Positions 63,095 to 64,000 of a stretch of 64,000 nt of DNA are shown piece after piece. The DNA comes from Aureibacillus halotolerans (GTDB lineage Bacteria; Bacillota; Bacilli; Bacillales; DSM-28697). How positions within the stretch are numbered: the stretch's first letter is position 1; each line of letters starts with the position of its first letter. The notes under the pieces are model-generated. The model searched no databases. It was given only the letters and a program-made list of their open reading frames with translations, and had not been told where the DNA came from. The DNA is taken from the NCBI RefSeq assembly GCF_004363045.1, contig NZ_SNYJ01000005.1, positions 208,281 through 272,280 of the forward strand. The letters run 5' to 3'. The position numbers and the translations under genes are program-made.

Positions 63095-63574
63095 TCAGCT
63101 TTGTAAGGCTTTCTTTATGTCGTCTTCCATTTTTGCTGGGGAGGTCTGTGGCGCATAGCGATCAATCACTTCTCCTTGACGATCAACGAGAAATTTCGTG
63201 AAATTCCACTTAATCTTTTTGGAGAGCATGCCAGACTTTTGGGAGGCTAGATAGGCGTATAACGGATGTGCGTCTTTTCCATTCACATCAATTTTGCTGA
63301 ACATTTGAAAGCTGACACCAAAGTTCAACTGGCAAAATTCCTGAATGTCTTCATCCGTTCCGGGGTCCTGGTTCATAAACTGATTGCAAGGGAAGCCAAG
63401 AATCTCCAGCCCCTCATCCTTGTATTTGTCATATAGCTCCTGCAATTCTTTAAACTGCGGGGTAAAGCCACATTTGCTCGCAGTATTCACAATGATGAGG
63501 ACGTTTCCTTTATAGTCGGCAAGCGCTTTTTCTTCCCCCATCAAGGTTTTCGCGCTGAATTCATAGACGCTCAT
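63095..63574 (-). CDS. bsaA: Glutathione peroxidase (thioredoxin-type, Cys form)
   Basis: 159-residue thiol peroxidase reducing hydroperoxides, probably with thioredoxin in this lineage. Peroxidatic Cys35 in [11 protein letters not shown], Gln71 region in LGFPCNQF and Trp/Asn in [11 protein letters not shown] complete the catalytic set; the resolving Cys is in the FPCNQ loop. ATG 63574 is preceded by GGAGGC; upstream in-frame codons have no site. B. subtilis BsaA is the counterpart. Monocistronic and divergent from the GH29 remnant. Confidence 0.93.
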   Translation of the reverse strand: MSVYEFSAKTLMGEEKALADYKGNVLIIVNTASKCGFTPQFKELQELYDKYKDEGLEILGFPCNQFMNQDPGTDEDIQEFCQLNFGVSFQMFSKIDVNGKDAHPLYAYLASQKSGMLSKKIKWNFTKFLVDRQGEVIDRYAPQTSPAKMEDDIKKALQS

Positions 63575-63611
63575 TGTATGCCTCCATTCAATTAAGTTCG
63601 TACTTACTTGA

Positions 63612-63637
63612 CTATACCCGAATTCACTAACTGAATC
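63612..63637 (-). promoter_or_regulatory. Possible sigma-B promoter of the glutathione peroxidase gene
   Basis: On the minus strand GGGTAT (a perfect sigma-B -10) stands about 45 bases before the start codon, but the -35 region (GTGATT or similar at 14 bases) is a poor match to GTTTAA. Confidence 0.3.
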
Positions 63638-63740
63638 ACGTCTCACCGCCTGATCATTTGTCAGAAAAGAAGGGATTATTCAATAAATGATGAATACAGA
63701 AGGTGTATAAGGTGAACACATCAACAAAGGAGCGGACAAG

Positions 63741-63926
63741 ATGACGAATCAATTGAAAGCAAATTGGCCACAACACTATGGAAACCCGGATTGGCTGTTG
63801 CACGATCGCTTTGGGCTCTTTATTCACTGGGGATTGTATGCGCTTCCTGCACGACACGAATGGGTGATGTCCTATGAACAAATTCCACCCGATACATATG
63901 AGAACTCACTAATGTTGCATAAATAA
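63741..63926 (+). pseudogene. GH29 alpha-L-fucosidase, truncated after 61 codons
   Basis: ATG 63741 with AAAGGAGCGG upstream opens a frame whose residues 22-50 are the unmistakable N-terminus of GH29 fucosidases: RFGLFIHWGLYALPARHEWV followed by a YEQIPPDTY segment. The frame ends at TAA 63926 after SLMLHK, where a full enzyme would have over 400 further residues. No other frame of the last 74 bases continues the family. So it is a 5' fragment with intact initiation signals. The rest of the window (63927-64000) shows a ribosome-like AAAAAAGGAG but no start. Confidence 0.75.
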
Positions 63927-64000
63927 TTTCATAAAATTCTGTTCTTTATTCATCGCGGGTAAAGCAAAAAAAGGAGAACCTGAACGAAAGGTGATCTGTC

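Overview
The window is a chromosomal segment of a low-to-moderate GC Bacillaceae bacterium. Gene families, strong Shine-Dalgarno sequences with many TTG and GTG starts, cre-like sites, a Fur-like box and sigma-A promoters all fit an alkaliphilic soil Bacillus of the Shouchella/Alkalihalobacillus (B. clausii) type. That placement is inference from gene content; there is no rRNA gene here to settle it. I saw no tRNA, rRNA, CRISPR array, prophage or intact insertion sequence.

Layout. 0-1.4 kb: end of a polar amino-acid ABC importer (two permeases). 1.5-6.5 kb: a 61-aa gene behind a consensus promoter, an acetyltransferase, an amidase and an M3 oligopeptidase. 6.8-13.4 kb: a coherent L-carnitine operon. 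An OpuC/OpuB-type importer (ATPase, permease, binding lipoprotein, permease) is followed by a GbsR-type regulator and three enzymes (BKACE-type cleavage enzyme, L-carnitine dehydrogenase, betainyl-CoA thioesterase) that would turn carnitine into glycine betaine. 13.7-19.3 kb: an ABC-F ribosome-protection type ATPase preceded by a promoter, a 44-codon ORF and an intrinsic terminator that look like an attenuation leader; an alkyltransferase-like DNA repair protein; an S-layer-homology surface protein; a RimL-type acetyltransferase.

19.5-22.5 kb: an AT-rich islet holding a PaaX-type regulator and an orphan E1-alpha dehydrogenase subunit, bounded by two direct copies of a palindromic repeat. 23.3-29.6 kb: IclR regulator and a proline/ornithine/arginine catabolic operon (proline dehydrogenase, rocD, rocA, rocB) with a cre-like site. 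29.7-34.4 kb: HAD phosphatase remnant, a 21-bp-period repeat array, and on the minus strand an ABC-2 exporter operon with its two-component system. 34.6-44.1 kb: catDE-like pair, a large membrane protein of unknown function, GH43-like glycosidase, acetyltransferase, CorA, an esterase and BrnQ.

44.4-63.9 kb is carbohydrate oriented: a LplB/YtcP-type sugar importer and lipoprotein followed by a GH95 glycosidase, a second MsmEFG-type importer with a perfect cre site, and a truncated GH29 alpha-L-fucosidase. Between these lie des, a TetR-MFS pair, a Fur-box siderophore-binding lipoprotein, an amino-acid permease and glutathione peroxidase.

The most distinctive non-coding feature is a composite repeat of about 450 bp, built of modules that keep a fixed order (D-B-A-C), present in complete or decayed form around 19.6, 22.1-22.5, 39.8, 48.1-48.5, 51.6-52.1, 62.0-62.3 and 62.4-62.9 kb. 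It tends to bracket orphan or recently acquired genes.
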